A stretch of 64,000 bases of DNA from Wolfiporia cocos (Eukaryota; Basidiomycota; Agaricomycetes; Polyporales; Phaeolaceae). Under the pieces are notes generated by a model. That model did not search any database, had not been told where the DNA came from, and worked only from the letters and a program-made list of their open reading frames with translations. Positions 9,916 to 19,400 of the stretch are shown one piece after another; the first letter of the stretch is position 1; each line of letters starts with the position of its first letter. The position numbers and the translations under genes were made by a program. The stretch covers positions 3,286,001 through 3,350,000 of the forward strand of contig JACCLO010000009.1 in assembly GCA_029448655.1 (NCBI GenBank), in the 5' to 3' direction.

Positions 9916-9920
9916 AGCCA

Positions 9921-10300
9921 TCCATACCCGAGAATCATATTCTCTGTTCCAATTGATCCTACTAGGAATCGGACTTTTCGTGTTTTCTGGGTTTTTGGAT
10001 ATCGTAGGAGTATGGTGGCTTCCCGGTCTATTCGTCCATCTTTGTTTTCTGTTCCGTCAACACTTTTGACGATGATCGGGTTCTTCAAAGGTTGCGTGGG
10101 CACCTTGTATTTTTCTACCACTCTGCTGTGAATCAGGTTCGACATTGCCCCTGAGTCGATTAGTGCATTGCACTTCACGGGTTTTGCCAACGTCATGATT
10201 ACCGGGATGAAGAGGGATCGATTCTTCTCGAACGAGGTAATTACATGCGCTGCTTTCTCGGAGGGTAAGACCGTGGGCTTCCCTCCTAGGCAAAATCCTG
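9921..10300 (-). CDS. pol: Pol of element A, protease part
   Basis: Start of Pol, encoding the retropepsin: ALIDSGAMSN (catalytic Asp at 10157-10155) and the conserved MILGYGWL, after which the solo LTR interrupts. The frame is -1 relative to gag and stays open upstream into the gag end, so Pol is probably made by -1 frameshifting or by starting at a local ATG (10196). Without the LTR it continues in frame into the dUTPase. The right boundary given is approximate. Confidence 0.78.
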
Positions 10301-11692
10301 TTCTTCTACGAGCCTTGCTAGGAGCTCGGGGTTCTTGGCTTTCAGGGCTCTTATTGCTGTGACCGCTCTGTTAGCGGTAATGTATTCAGTCTCTTCTTCA
10401 GAGACTTCTTCGATGCGAGCTTCTTGCTCGGCTTCTTCTTCTTCGGTTTTTCGAGTAGTCCGCCTAGGGCGGGCTGGCTTCCTCGGCCTTTTCGGGCAGT
10501 CTCGCGACATATGCCCTGGCTGATGACAGATGAAGCATTTTCCCTTTTTGATGTGATCGTCCCTTTCCTGGGTGGTCATTCGATCTACATCCATCGCATT
10601 CGGATCTTTCGGTGCAGTTGTCTGTGGAGCACTAGTACGTCCGTTATTCTGGTTCGAGGCTTGCCAAGCCTTTTTCTTGACAAACGGTTTGTCCCGTTTC
10701 AAGAATATCTTGTATGTGTTTTCGTAGTACGAGGCGGCGGACTGCCACTCGTCAATGGTCGCTGGTAGCGGCCGAACACCGATGATGTATCGGGTCGTGT
10801 GTTCCGGTAACCCTTTCTCGAAGAGGGTTATGAGCAGCGCATTTCCGTCTGCGCTGTATCGATCGTACTGGGCTTTTCCAGCCAAGTTGTTGAACTCGGT
10901 GATATAATCATCGATGTCCTTCCTGTCCTGGGTTACGTCCAGGATTTTCTTCCGCGCCTTCTGTACCTCTTCGATGGCTCCGAAGGCCTTCTGGAAGTCT
11001 GCATCAAACTGTGCAAGACTAGGCGGGAAGAATCGTTTCGTCTGGGGGTTTGTATAAACCCGGTGATAATTCTGTTTCCATTGGCCCGTTTTCCCCTTGT
11101 TCGAAATATAAGAGAGGATAAAGGTCACCCTCTGTACGTCGTTCTGGAATGACGTTTCGTACATCGTAAACCAGGAATTGCATTGGTTTATGAAGTTCTG
11201 CATGTCAGATCGTTCCCCGTCGAATACGTCTGGGGGATTGATCTTTATCATTGGGGGTCGGTAATACGGGTTCGGCGCCGGAGGTTGAGGCTGCGGCGCA
11301 TTCGGTGGTGGAGGCCCTCCCGGGGGTCCTCCTCCTCCCGGGTATCCTCCACCCGGGTTTCCTGGGTTTCCTCCGGGGTTCCCTGGATTCCCTCCAGGGT
11401 TTCCTCCTCCGGGGTTCGCGGGGGTTCCTCCTCCGACTCCTCCAGGAGGGGGGGCATTTCCTCCTCCGAGTCCGAAGTTTCCTCCCAGTCCTCCTCCGCT
11501 TGTACTTGCGGAGGTTTGTCCAAATAGGCCTGAAGGCCATGTTCCTGGGTTTGTCGTTCCCATTCCTCCGCTTGGGCTAATCCAAGACGGATCTCCTCCG
11601 CTACCCATTCCGGGTGCGTTCTGTGGGGGGTTTCTGTCCTCCGGTCTGGCTGTTATCTGTTCCTGTAAGGTTTCCAAGATTTCTCCCATCAT
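10286..11692 (-). CDS. gag: Gag of element A
   Basis: About 468 residues from ATG at 11692. The frame also runs into the inserted B LTR, which supplies an artificial earlier start at 11716. The N-terminal third is Gly/Pro/Asn-rich; a helical capsid-like retrotransposon Gag domain follows (about 160-340: NQCNSWFTMY, FPPSLAQFDADF, LPEHTTRYIIG), then one zinc knuckle CFICHQPGHMSRDC and an acidic tail with an EEEEAEQEA run. Forms the particle and packages RNA. Element B inserted 5 bp upstream of this ATG, separating it from its leader. Confidence 0.85.
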   Translation of the reverse strand: MMGEILETLQEQITARPEDRNPPQNAPGMGSGGDPSWISPSGGMGTTNPGTWPSGLFGQTSASTSGGGLGGNFGLGGGNAPPPGGVGGGTPANPGGGNPGGNPGNPGGNPGNPGGGYPGGGGPPGGPPPPNAPQPQPPAPNPYYRPPMIKINPPDVFDGERSDMQNFINQCNSWFTMYETSFQNDVQRVTFILSYISNKGKTGQWKQNYHRVYTNPQTKRFFPPSLAQFDADFQKAFGAIEEVQKARKKILDVTQDRKDIDDYITEFNNLAGKAQYDRYSADGNALLITLFEKGLPEHTTRYIIGVRPLPATIDEWQSAASYYENTYKIFLKRDKPFVKKKAWQASNQNNGRTSAPQTTAPKDPNAMDVDRMTTQERDDHIKKGKCFICHQPGHMSRDCPKRPRKPARPRRTTRKTEEEEAEQEARIEEVSEEETEYITANRAVTAIRALKAKNPELLARLVEEQDFA

Positions 11693-11697
11693 CTCCG

Positions 11698-12391
11698 TGT
11701 CACAGATTTGGGACATGCCACTATTTTTCCGTATTTTTACCTATTTATCTGGTATTTCTACGACCTTGTAGACATTTACGCTGCTAAGCGCCCGTCTACA
11801 CGTACACGCAACCAAACAACACGTACACAACGCGGTATACGTCCACTCGTCATAACAACACGTACATAACACGTTTGTACGCGTCAATGACTCAGCGGAC
11901 TAACCTCCGGTGTCACGCGCCTTACTCATATCCCGATATCGGGCTATGTCAGTACATTTGGATAAGCGGCCCGCTCGTTATCACATGCCAATGCCCTTAC
12001 GATTACTCATATCCCGATACCGGTATATAGTTATCACGTGCATGGCTTACTAACGTAGCAACGCCACTTCCACAACATGGACCTACGGTCCTAACAACGT
12101 TTCTTACTGGTGCGGCCATTACCGGCGCACATGGTCTACTGTAGTTTACGACTTAGCTGTATTAGTTATGTCTGCGCACAGACCGTCTTCATGTTTGGCT
12201 CCCTTACTGGTAACCAAACAATGCATGTATATAAGTAGGGCTATCGCTACGATAAGCCTTAGATTTGTTCTCTGCTATCGCATAGTTACATAACATCTCT
12301 ACTGCGCCTACAAGCGTTCCTCACCAGCTTCAACAACTCCTTCAAGTCGTTACCAAGCTATAGTGTGAGTCCCACAACCTTGTTTGTGTCA
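11698..12391 (+). repeat. 5' LTR of element B
   Basis: 694 bp, TGTCACAGATTTGGG to TTTGTGTCA. U3 holds three CACGTACA-type boxes (about 11800-11875) and two dyads CCGATATCGG and CCGATACCGG, each after TTACTCATATC (near 11925-11940 and 12003-12020). The CCG-N4-CGG spacing is kept in elements C and the LTR at 61923 although the inner bases change, as expected for transcription-factor sites. A consensus splice donor GTGAGT lies at 12365-12370 near the end of U5. Confidence 0.95.
12228..12271 (+). promoter_or_regulatory. Core promoter and self-primer of element B
   Basis: TATATAAG at 12228-12235 is followed 33 nt later by AGATTTGTTCT (12261-12271), the exact complement of the priming site after the LTR. 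Together they place the transcript start (R) at about 12261. Between them is an inverted repeat, arms GGCTATC and GATAAGCC (12239-12258). Confidence 0.78.
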
Positions 12392-12393
12392 TA

Positions 12394-12404
12394 AGAACAA
12401 ATCT
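12394..12404 (+). other. Self-priming primer-binding site of element B
   Basis: AGAACAAATCT, two bases inside the 5' LTR, is the 11-nt reverse complement of 12261-12271 at the predicted mRNA 5' end. Tf1 of fission yeast uses the first 11 nt of its own mRNA in this way. No TGG-starting tRNA-type site is present. Confidence 0.82.
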
Positions 12405-13410
12405 ACCCCCTACCCCCGCCCTTGCGCTTGCGTTTGGGCCTGGGTTTCTATCCTACAGGGGCTATTGCTCGTTGCTGCGCACATCCCTACTCTTGACAAA
12501 GAGTTAGGGGTGATAGTTGAGATCTGGGGGATACATCGTCATCCTCGGCAGAGGATTGACAACCAGGGAAGCCACACCGCCTTTTTAGGCAGGAGGCCTA
12601 CCTAACCCGGACTCCAGGGTCAAGGAGACATGGTCCTCGCTGACAAGCTTGGACTATGCGCGGTTAAGACCCGCCTGTGGAGAAAAGGGGACGGTCTGCC
12701 TGTGTGCGCCCAACCCCCTGTCATGGCAAGCGTTGTTCAGCGCCCCATCACTATCCACAGGGTCATCAGTATGATGGCATGGGAATTTTCCAAAGCCGCC
12801 TCCCAGGCGTAAGGGACCTGCTTTGAACCCGTTATGGGAAAAGCAGTGAGGGGGGTGACGTAAAAAATCACCCTGCCATAGGTCACTCGCGGTAGCCAAT
12901 AGCATAAGTCCTCCGGGCAGCTCGGCGTGCGAGCATGGGTTAAACGGATTTGGGGCCCCATTGGAAGAGAAGCGCGTGGCCCACTCCTTCGGGATGTGGA
13001 GCGCTGCTGTCTCGCGATCTTAGATCGACAGTGGTTTTTTAGCCCTGATGTGACACCCATGTGGCTACAGACGGCAACCTCATTGTTGAAGCATGGACAG
13101 GCTAAGGGATGTAAAATCCCAGCCACTTTCCGGCATCGTCCCTCCGGGGCGGTGTCGTGTATCCGAATCCCAATCATCTGACCCAGGAACCGGCCTGGCA
13201 GTCAGCAACTCTACCCCTGGAGTCGGCGCCTCTGACCGTTAGGGTCATGCGAATATCCGCGCCGTCTCGGCACAGGGTTTGCGCGCAACATAAGAGTAAT
13301 TATGCCCCGTAGTACACCTTCTTTGCTCCTGAAAAGGAGTCCACTACCCTACCTTACATAATCCCTTTTATTCCTGTTCTTGGACGTATCACTGGGAAAC
13401 TTTGTTTCTC
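12405..13410 (+). other. Long leader of element B
   Basis: About 1 kb between the primer-binding site and ORF0 with no convincing protein. It is rich in short inverted repeats such as GCCTTTTTAGGC. The same leader, over 95 percent similar by eye, is in element C (43370-44376), so it is a fixed part of the family. It may hold packaging or translation signals and the body of a leader intron. Confidence 0.55.
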
Positions 13411-14334
13411 ATGAAGGCTGCACTTTCTAGAATCATGCCCCGCGTTACCCGTCGCACCCGTGGCTCCTCCACTGCCCCTTACGTCAAACCGGCGAAGCGG
13501 TCCCTTCTCAGCCGCATCGACACCGCCGACATTCCTCGGGCAGAGGACGTCACTTACACTCTTCCTGTAAAGGAAGATTACACTGGGAAACTCCATCTTT
13601 GGGAGATTCCCGTCCACATGCCAAAGCACATCGCTGAGGCTGGGAAACCCGCTCCTCGACCTCCCAAACCAGTTCCACTCGCCAAGAGAATCTGGACAGA
13701 GGAAGAGAAGCTAGCGCAATCCATTACCGCTATGGAGAATCTCATCGAACTCCGCGAAATCAATAAGCTCAAGCTCGCTCGCGATAAGCTGAATAAGCGA
13801 ATCGCCGCCAAACAAGCCGCTAAGGAAGCCAAGCAGGCAGCTTCTTCACTGGCCCTCCGTCTCTCCAGCCCGGCGGCCGGACCGTCTGTTCCGGCCAACC
13901 ACAAGATTCTCGACCCTTCCCTCGTCTTCGGGAAGAAGAAGCCTCTCCAAGCATGCGATCAAGTTATTCCCATGCTAGAAGGCACTCTTACTCGCCTCAC
14001 TCCTCTCGCCAACCACCCCCCTAATTACCCAGGCTTCCATATGGAAAACGACATGCGTTTCCATACTATGGTAGTAGAATTGGAGGATCTGGTGGATAAC
14101 GTAAAGGATAGAGCGAGACGGGGGAGGATCACAAATAGAGATTGGAGAATTATGAAAAAGTACTGTAAACAGCTCGGCAATATTTCCTTTTTGGATTGGC
14201 GTACGGACTTAGCTCGTATCGTAGCAGAATGCGTAGCGCTACATATTACTTTTGCCTTCGGTGTAACACCACCTGACAAGGTGGCAGGGCCCTCAACTAC
14301 TTCGGTAGAAGAGGATATACTCGCGATTGTGTAG
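13411..14334 (+). CDS. ORF0 of element B (conserved pre-gag protein)
   Basis: 307 residues from ATG 13411; a second ATG at 13435 lies 4 nt after CTTTCTAG, an acceptor-like string, and may be the real start because the D/E relative also begins MP. Basic N-terminus, a Lys/Arg/Ala-rich predicted coiled coil (about 105-145, LRE/NKLKLARDKLNKRI), and a C-terminal helical part (VVELEDLVDNV, NRDWRIMKKY). Coiled coil and C-terminal part align with ORF0 of D/E (DFDDL...NEDLRRLEKYL), which otherwise differs, so the gene is old and selected. I recognise no known family and assign no function. It sits between the leader and gag in the same frame direction. Confidence 0.78.
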   Translation: MKAALSRIMPRVTRRTRGSSTAPYVKPAKRSLLSRIDTADIPRAEDVTYTLPVKEDYTGKLHLWEIPVHMPKHIAEAGKPAPRPPKPVPLAKRIWTEEEKLAQSITAMENLIELREINKLKLARDKLNKRIAAKQAAKEAKQAASSLALRLSSPAAGPSVPANHKILDPSLVFGKKKPLQACDQVIPMLEGTLTRLTPLANHPPNYPGFHMENDMRFHTMVVELEDLVDNVKDRARRGRITNRDWRIMKKYCKQLGNISFLDWRTDLARIVAECVALHITFAFGVTPPDKVAGPSTTSVEEDILAIV

Positions 14335-14477
14335 TAGCAATACTATCGTCTTTTAACTCTGAAATAGAGTGCGAGTGTGATCTATAACGAAAGTTGCAGC
14401 TTTCAAACCCAATCCCTTCTTAAGAATCTAAGACAATGAGTAACCGGAAACTAACATTCGTCACAAACAGATTCACA

Positions 14478-16469
14478 ATGTCCTCCACCTCCTCCGTCAG
14501 CACCCCCCTCGCCCCCCGCAAGATGCGCCTCCGCTCCGAAGGCCCGGTGACCCCGGTAGCTGGTCCCTCGGGAACCCAGCAACTGGTGACGCTGGAGCAC
14601 TTAAGCGAGGGAGAGGAAGAAGAAGAGGAAGAGGAAGTGCCGGAGTTCGCTCCCCCGCAAAGGGAATCTCCGACCAACCCCATGGGTACACGGCCCGGCT
14701 CGCCCATTGCCGGATACCCTCCGGCTCGTCGAACTCGCCCTATCGGGCCCGTCACCACCCTGGAAATGGAATTTTCAGGGCCGACACGACAGACCAATGT
14801 CGCTGTCGAGAACAACCTTAAGGCGTACCTCCCTGAGGAGGAACACCACAAGGTGGATGGGTCCATACATGGGCCAATCATCGACGCCGCCGTACAACGG
14901 AGTGCGGCCATAAGCCACGACACCACCGACACCCTAGGTCGAATGGTGCACGCCCGCCTGGAGCGTATCCATGAACGAATCGATTCCCTGGCTGGGCAAT
15001 CCAGGGCCATCGAGCAGAAGGCCCAAGACGAGCTACACGAGGCGGTCAATTCAGTCCGCAACGAAGTTCTGTCCACTCTGGTGGACCTCGGCAAGGAACT
15101 CCGACAGGAGTACACCGCCAAGTTCACCACGCTGGAAAAAGAGCTCCGAAAGGACTACCGGTCCCGGCTGGACGACCTCGAGGATGCATTCGCCGAACGC
15201 ATGGAGAAGGTTGACGAGGAACTCCGGAGGATTCGCAAGAATCCCTCCGTCCCCAACCCTCCCGGCGTCCGCACGCCACCGGAAGAACCCGCACCGGCCC
15301 CCGGCAATGCTCAAGCCCGTGCAGCTGAGGCCGCCGCCGCCGCACAAGCTGCAGCCGCTGCTGCAGCAGCCGTCGCCCCGCAGATTCCAGGTCTGCCCCA
15401 AAACCTGAAAATCCCCCCTCCCCCCGAATTCTCTGGGTCATCTGGAAAGGTGACTGCACAGGAATGGGTGGAAAAGATGGGCCTGTACTTTGGTACGCTC
15501 AGGGTCTACGACGACCATGACCGTATCACCACGGCCCTCTTCCGCGTCACAGGGGACGCGTATAAATTTTTCTCGCCTCTCATCAAGAAGGCAGGAAACG
15601 GTGAACCTCTCGGCACCTGGGAGGACTTCACCAAATCCGTAATGGTGCAATACGGGAAAATGACGGACAAGGAGATAGCCAAGAAGGAAATTCGCGGCTA
15701 CTACGGTACCAAGGGTAAGGAACTCGCCGAATCGAACTACTTCAACTACTGCGAACGATTCCGCACCCTCGGCCGCCTCTCCGAAACCGCCAATGAGACT
15801 CTGGTATGGGAATTCACCGAGACTCTCCCCGAAAAGGTTAAGGACACCTTGAACGTCCTCGGCAAGACCCCGTTCTTCAAGGCCCCGACCGACATCGAGC
15901 CCCTCATCGACTTCGCTCTGGAAATGTACCAAACGTCATATCCAGACAAGATCAAGGGATCAATCTTCGAGAAGGCCAGTAAGAAGGACTCGGCACCTGC
16001 CGAAAAGAAGGAGACGTCCTCCGCTTCTGCAAAGAAGTCGGAGAAGAAAAAGGACAAGGGAAAGGCGCCCGCCAAAGCCCCCGCCGACACCACCAACGCC
16101 GTCTGCACATACTGCAAGCAGACAGGACATTACTTCAACAAATGTCCTAAGCTTGCGGCAGACAAGGCTGCGGGAACGTTCGTGCCTGCCGCCCAGCGGG
16201 CCGAACAACAAAGGGCGAAGGATGCAGCCGCCGCGTCTGGAAAGACCACGGCTGCTCCTTCGGGTAGTGGAAAGGGACAGGCTTCTGGCAAGAAGCCGTA
16301 CTCGGCGCCCCCCGCGGATGGCAAGACGTATCGTGCCCGAACGATCTGGGAAGAAGTGACGGCTGACTCAAACTCAGCAGGACCCTCGGCCCCCGCCACC
16401 ACTGTCGCCAATGTCGGGACCATCTCGGTTCCCCTCGCCCCCACCACGCGTCTCGAAGACGTCTTGTGA
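14478..16469 (+). CDS. gag: Gag of element B
   Basis: 663 residues from ATG 14478. An upstream in-frame ATG (14436) is rejected because in element C the intervening sequence shifts the frame, while MSSTSS is kept. Order: Pro/Glu-rich N-terminus with an acidic run, a long coiled coil (about 150-260), an Ala-rich linker, the capsid-like Gag domain (about 310-500; FSGSSGKVTAQEWVEKMG, YNYCERFRTLGRL-type), a Lys/Ala-rich basic stretch and a zinc knuckle CTYCKQTGHYFNKC (543-556). CTAAC (14451-14455) and CAG (14468-14470) just upstream form a good fungal branch point and splice acceptor. Overlaps pol by 59 nt in another frame. Confidence 0.92.
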   Translation: MSSTSSVSTPLAPRKMRLRSEGPVTPVAGPSGTQQLVTLEHLSEGEEEEEEEEVPEFAPPQRESPTNPMGTRPGSPIAGYPPARRTRPIGPVTTLEMEFSGPTRQTNVAVENNLKAYLPEEEHHKVDGSIHGPIIDAAVQRSAAISHDTTDTLGRMVHARLERIHERIDSLAGQSRAIEQKAQDELHEAVNSVRNEVLSTLVDLGKELRQEYTAKFTTLEKELRKDYRSRLDDLEDAFAERMEKVDEELRRIRKNPSVPNPPGVRTPPEEPAPAPGNAQARAAEAAAAAQAAAAAAAAVAPQIPGLPQNLKIPPPPEFSGSSGKVTAQEWVEKMGLYFGTLRVYDDHDRITTALFRVTGDAYKFFSPLIKKAGNGEPLGTWEDFTKSVMVQYGKMTDKEIAKKEIRGYYGTKGKELAESNYFNYCERFRTLGRLSETANETLVWEFTETLPEKVKDTLNVLGKTPFFKAPTDIEPLIDFALEMYQTSYPDKIKGSIFEKASKKDSAPAEKKETSSASAKKSEKKKDKGKAPAKAPADTTNAVCTYCKQTGHYFNKCPKLAADKAAGTFVPAAQRAEQQRAKDAAAASGKTTAAPSGSGKGQASGKKPYSAPPADGKTYRARTIWEEVTADSNSAGPSAPATTVANVGTISVPLAPTTRLEDVL

Positions 16470-19400
16470 AGAATGCACCAGCCCCGCAGCGGCTGGGAGC
16501 ATACAGCTCCCTGAAGAAGAGCACCCCTACGACGGGGCTTCACAAGGACCCCTTATCTTGTGGGAAGATAAGGCGGTCGTACGTCACCCGGTATCCCATC
16601 TCGGCATATTCGGTAACTCGGCAATGGACTTTGCCCGGAGGACAAGGACACTAGCTACACGTGCCCCTCCTGTAAAATACTTTTATCCTGACCCACTCGC
16701 GTTGAAGTTTTTCACTTTGTATAATGTACATGGAAACGATTCTCGAGACGACAATAAATCGTTCTCTATCGAAGTGGAACTGTGGGTATATGGAAAGAAA
16801 GTAAACGCCATGGCATTAATCGACACCGGTGCATCAATAAGCGTCATTGATAAGAAACTCGTCCATGAGGAGAAGTTAGTCACTCAGAAACTACCTTCGC
16901 CTCTCGAGATTCGAAACGCCGACGGTACCTCTAATACCGCCGGTAATATCAATATGGCAGTAAAAGCTTATATGGTGCACGAGGAACACAAGTCCACCGA
17001 ATTCTTGTACGTAATGGACGTACAGAATGCGGATGTGATCCTCGGATACGATTGGTTCCTGAAACACAACCCGGACTTCAACTGGCCGGAAGGAACCTTC
17101 ACATATCGGTGTACGGAAAAATGTAAACATGGCAAACGGGTTTCGATTTCTGAGGAAGAAGACGAAATCGAACCCCGCAACATCTATCAGATCATCAATG
17201 ACTTTCCAATAGATTTTCTCGGCTTAGAGGAGCCGGAGAATCCCTTTGTCGCTTGGGTGAACACCCTTGACGAAGGAACGGAACTCCTTATCGATGCCAT
17301 TCAGTCGATAACGGAGAAGTCGGATGATGAATTTCTGACAGATGCGGATCTCCAGAAATGGAAATCCTTGGTTCCGGAGGAATACCAGGAGTTTGGTCCC
17401 ACGGTATTTTCTCAACGCGCATCCGAAAGGATGCCCGAACGGAAACCATATGACCACGCCATCGACTTCCCCGATGACGCGGTACTACCGCCCCCGAGTA
17501 AGGCATACAAGATGTCTCCTCAGGAAGCGAACTCGCTAGATCAGTGGATTCAGGAAGAGTTACGGAAGGGCTACATCCGACACTCAAAATCTCCGATCGC
17601 GAGCCCGGTCTTCTTCGTCCCTAAAAAAGACGGCGGAGCCCGAATGGTAGTCGATTACCGAAAGGTGAACGACTTGACCATTAAAAACAGGTACCCTCTC
17701 CCACGCATAGACGAGCTTATCGATAAGCTTAGCCAGGCTTCGATATTTACGAAGCTCGACTTGCGTTGGGGTTACAACAACGTAAGAATCAAGGAGGGAG
17801 ATGAATGGAAGACCGCATTCATTACGCCTAACGGCCTTTACGAAGCTGTAGTCATGTACTTCGGTTTTTGTAATGCACCCAGCACGTTCCAACACATGAT
17901 GAACGATATTCTAGGTGACCTTATCAGAGAAGGAAAGGTCATTGTCTACCTAGACGACATCCTTGTGTTCGGAAACGACCTGCTGGAACACCGTCGTATC
18001 GTCAAGCAAGTACTACAAATCTTGCAAGACAACGACTTGTTCGCGAAGCCTGAAAAGTGCTTCTTCGAACAAAGCAGTATTGAATACCTGGGAATGGTCA
18101 TTTCCAAAGGAAAAGTCGAAATGGACCCTAAGAAGGTAGCCGGTGTCATGGACTGGCCTACACCTGCCAAGGTGAAGGACGTCCAGGCCTTTGTTGGCTT
18201 CGCCAACTACTACCGGCGGTTCATTAAAGACTTCTCCAAAGTGGTTAAGCCGTTAACCGAACTGTCCAAGAAAAACACGCAATGGAACTGGGGACCCGAA
18301 CAAGCGGAAGCCTTCCAAACCCTCAAGGAAGCTTTCACATCGGCTCCAATACTCCGGATCCCAGATCAGGAGTCCCCGTTCCGCGTGGAAGCGGATTCTT
18401 CCGATTACGCAACTGGTGCAGTGCTATCACAATACTCTTCGGAGGATAAGCTCTGGCACCCAGTAGCCTTTTACTCGAAATCTCTATCAGCAGCCGAAAG
18501 GAACTATGAGATTTACGATAAGGAGTTGCTCGCAATCATCCGCGCTCTAGAGGAATGGAGACATTACCTCGAAGGACACCCACATAAATTCGAAGTATGG
18601 TCGGATCATCTCAATCTGACATATTTCAAATCGGCACAACGGCTAACCCGGAGACAGGCACGTTGGAGTCTTTACCTGACAAGGTTTAACTTCACCATGT
18701 GCCACAAACCCGGTAAAACAATGCTCACGGCTGACCCTCTGTCACGGAGGCCAGACCATGAAGAGGGGGTGGAACTCGATAATCGCGATCAAATTTTGCT
18801 GAAACCGGAATACTTCACGGTTAGGGCGCTAGAAGCGTCACAGCAGGAGATACAATCAGGCGACGAGGACCTCCTCCGGCAAATCCGACAAGCCCTCATG
18901 AACGATCAGATTACCAAGGATTACCAGGAACTACTGAAAAGTGGTCCCAAGGAATTCGGTAAAGATCTCCAGGAATGGAACATGGAGGCCGGATTACTCC
19001 TCAGACGAGGAAAAGTGTACGTTCCAAAAGAGCCTAAGGAATTGCGCACGAAGATTCTGGAGTTACATCATGACCATGTGACTGCCGGACACTTCGGACG
19101 ATGGAAGACCTATGAACTTCTGTCACGTAATTACTGGTGGCCTGGAATGACCACGATGGTAAAGCAATACGTGGAAGGTTGCGACACATGTCAACGCATG
19201 AAGAACCGCAACCAGACCCCGTATGGACCCCTGCAACCGCTCCCAGTACCGGAAGCACCCTGGGACACAATCACAATCGACTTCATCGTTCACTTACCGC
19301 CCAGCGGTGAACGCAAACAATTCACTGCCATTATGGTAGTAGTGGACCGATTGACCAAGCGCGCACACTTCATTCCCACGTCAGACAATATCTCGGCAAA

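Noticed and set aside
9867..9920. Extra C-terminal residues after GYGWL in the protease frame of element A
   Set aside because: They are translated from the inserted solo LTR, not from pol.
11693..11716. Gag start of element A at 11716
   Set aside because: The first eight codons come from the LTR of element B; the element's own ATG is at 11692.
12392..12410. Classical tRNA primer-binding site after the 5' LTR
   Set aside because: No TGG-starting site complementary to a tRNA 3' end is present in any of the elements; the self-complementary site explains the position better.
14436..14477. Upstream in-frame ATG for Gag of element B
   Set aside because: In element C the sequence between the two ATGs has a different length and the upstream ATG is out of frame; the branch point and acceptor also lie between them.
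15050..15460. Long frames antisense to gag and pol of elements B and C
   Set aside because: They follow the codon periodicity of the sense genes (GC-rich, Ala/Glu/Lys-rich sense strand) and have no motif.
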